From Thermomucor indicae-seudaticae (taxonomy: Eukaryota; Mucoromycota; Mucoromycetes; Mucorales; Lichtheimiaceae), in the NCBI GenBank assembly GCA_000787465.1, contig JSYX01000592.1, positions 1 to 22,083 on the forward strand: a DNA stretch of 22,083 bases, written 5' to 3'. Of this stretch, positions 21,223 through 22,083 are shown piece by piece (the first letter of the stretch is position 1; every line of letters starts with the position of its first letter). Under the pieces are notes generated by a model, which worked only from the letters and a program-made list of their open reading frames with translations, did not search any database and was not told where the DNA came from. Both the position numbers and the translations under genes were made by a program.

Positions 21223-21534
21223 GGGGTCGCAACCTGACTCCCAGTACATCCCGTATCAACCTTCTGAACCGACCCAACCCGACCCGTTAGATTGCGACCC
21301 CCATTCATCAATCAGCACCCGCAGCAGCACGCAATGCCACTGCATACATCATTGAATTAATGCGTTCACTTATTCTTGGTCTCATCATTAATCGTAAACA
21401 TACTATAAAGAACTTGAAATTCTCTATTTCCTGTAATATACACCATGAAAATTCCACGAAGTGTGGAATTGACATGTAATTGTCTATTGCAATTTTATAT
21501 TGAGCTGACCCGACCCGACCCGTCAAACTGCGAC
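21223..21534. repeat. Small element bounded by GTCGCA/TGCGAC inverted ends and GACCC-rich direct repeats
   Basis: Two direct 34-base copies (21265-21298 and 21501-21534) share TGA(A/G)C(C/T)GACCC at their left and TGCGAC at their right; 28 of 34 positions match and all six differences are transitions. To the left, GGGGTCGCAA (21223-21232) is a perfect 10-base inverted match to TTGCGACCCC (21292-21301). The inverted outer ends suggest a short non-autonomous or fold-back element about 310 bases long, but no target-site duplication could be confirmed and no coding capacity is present. Confidence 0.5.
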
Positions 21535-21640
21535 ATCTAAACAAGCAAAAAAATAATAGCGAGGTCATCATCAATGTTGAATGTCCCAATGTAACGGTCA
21601 ATGAAAAGCTTCTATTCCATAGGAGAGTTGTAAATTTACC

Positions 21641-21890
21641 TTTCGATGTCCAGATACGCGAAAGCGCAACCACCGACGAGCGCAACGTTAACAATGGGAT
21701 TCCAGTAAGGGAAATCGAGCATGATGATGTGACAAGCAGTCATGAGACCGACTTGACGGCGACCAAAGGTCTCAGAGGCAGGATAAACATAAACAAATGC
21801 ATAGTGACGACATCGGACCACAAGCGCAGCAAGAAGTGGGTGACCGAAGACGTAAATATAAATGGGAAAACACCGAGCAGAGCACTTGTA
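21641..21890 (-). pseudogene. Hydrophobic open reading frame, possible membrane-protein exon remnant
   Basis: The minus strand has an 80-odd-codon open stretch with alternating hydrophobic and aromatic residues (PIYIYVFGHPLLAALVV, then FPYWNPIVNVALVGGCAF) ending at AYLDIE, where a GTAAAT could be a splice donor. A second open stretch further on (about 21540-21608) contains RYIGTFNIDDDLAI. No family is recognised, no start is clear, and the apparent intron between them would be only 28 bases, too short. It may be a fragment of a gene interrupted at the adjacent transposon end, or chance. Confidence 0.22.
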
Positions 21891-21948
21891 ACAGACGTGT
21901 CACGGAGCGAGGATTCCGTAAGTCCGATCGTGGCTGATTAACCTAGTA

Positions 21949-22083
21949 CAGTGAACCCCCGCTCTCCGCAACGGCTTGATTACCCAAAATCTGTCGCGAA
22001 AAGTCCGGGTGTTGCAAAAACCGGGGTCGAGGCCCGGTGCTGATCAGTGGACTTCGACAAGGAGACAAGCGACTTGTTAGTAC
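21949..22083. mobile_element. Putative terminus of a pogo/Tc1-type DNA transposon, continuing past the window
   Basis: The sequence TA at 21947-21948 is followed by CAGTGAACCCCCGC, the start expected for a pogo/Tigger-like terminal inverted repeat inserted at a TA dinucleotide. The following GC-rich, AACC-rich sequence continues to the window edge. The other terminus and any transposase would lie beyond 22083, so this is recognition from one end only. Confidence 0.5.

Noticed and set aside
1..22083. Secondary-metabolite or defence gene cluster
   Set aside because: The P450, MoaE, WrbA and kinases have no shared pathway, and no synthase, transporter or cluster regulator is present.

Overview
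The window looks like nuclear DNA of a filamentous fungus, most likely an early-diverging one (Mucoromycota, perhaps Mucorales). Genes are dense and cut by many short GT-AG introns, mostly 47-75 bases. The protein set is eukaryotic: an SH3/WW/Cdc25 Ras exchange factor, a Fab1-type lipid kinase, a microsomal P450 and WrbA/Ycp4-type flavodoxins. The placement rests on protein style only. No rRNA, tRNA or CRISPR was seen. All exon models were built by eye from reading frame, splice sites and family motifs.

Layout. 139-661 (+): molybdopterin synthase large subunit (MoaE/MOCS2B). 784-2782 (-): seven-exon cytochrome P450, convergent with MoaE across an AT/AG microsatellite. 3231-7281 (-): eight-exon RasGEF of about 1207 residues, ordered SH3-WW-WW-helical region-REM-CDC25. 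7282-8136: intergenic. 8137-10730 (+): a decayed multi-exon accessory gene with N-terminal repeats and a C-terminal domain that resembles a PD-(D/E)XK nuclease fold; it carries a probable frameshift and two in-frame stops. 10859-15559 (-): ten-exon Fab1/PIKfyve-type kinase of about 1387 residues, without FYVE and with a shortened chaperonin-like region. 15721-16598 (-) and 16849-17981 (+): two head-to-head WrbA-family paralogues; the second has a 126-residue tail ending in a basic run and a Cys-Cys pair. 18097-18565 (-): nucleoside-diphosphate-kinase-like gene with an unresolved 5' end. 19007-19942 (+): single-exon multi-pass membrane protein (VC0807-like). 19943-22083: gene-poor, with a small repeat element, a hydrophobic ORF remnant and, at the right edge, what looks like the terminus of a pogo/Tc1-type DNA transposon.

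The genes do not form an obvious pathway cluster. The Ras exchange factor and the Fab1 kinase are signalling and endomembrane regulators; the P450, MoaE and WrbA proteins are redox or cofactor genes. The parts least like ordinary conserved fungal genome are the decayed gene at 8.1-10.7 kb, the reduced Fab1 and the repeat/transposon right end.
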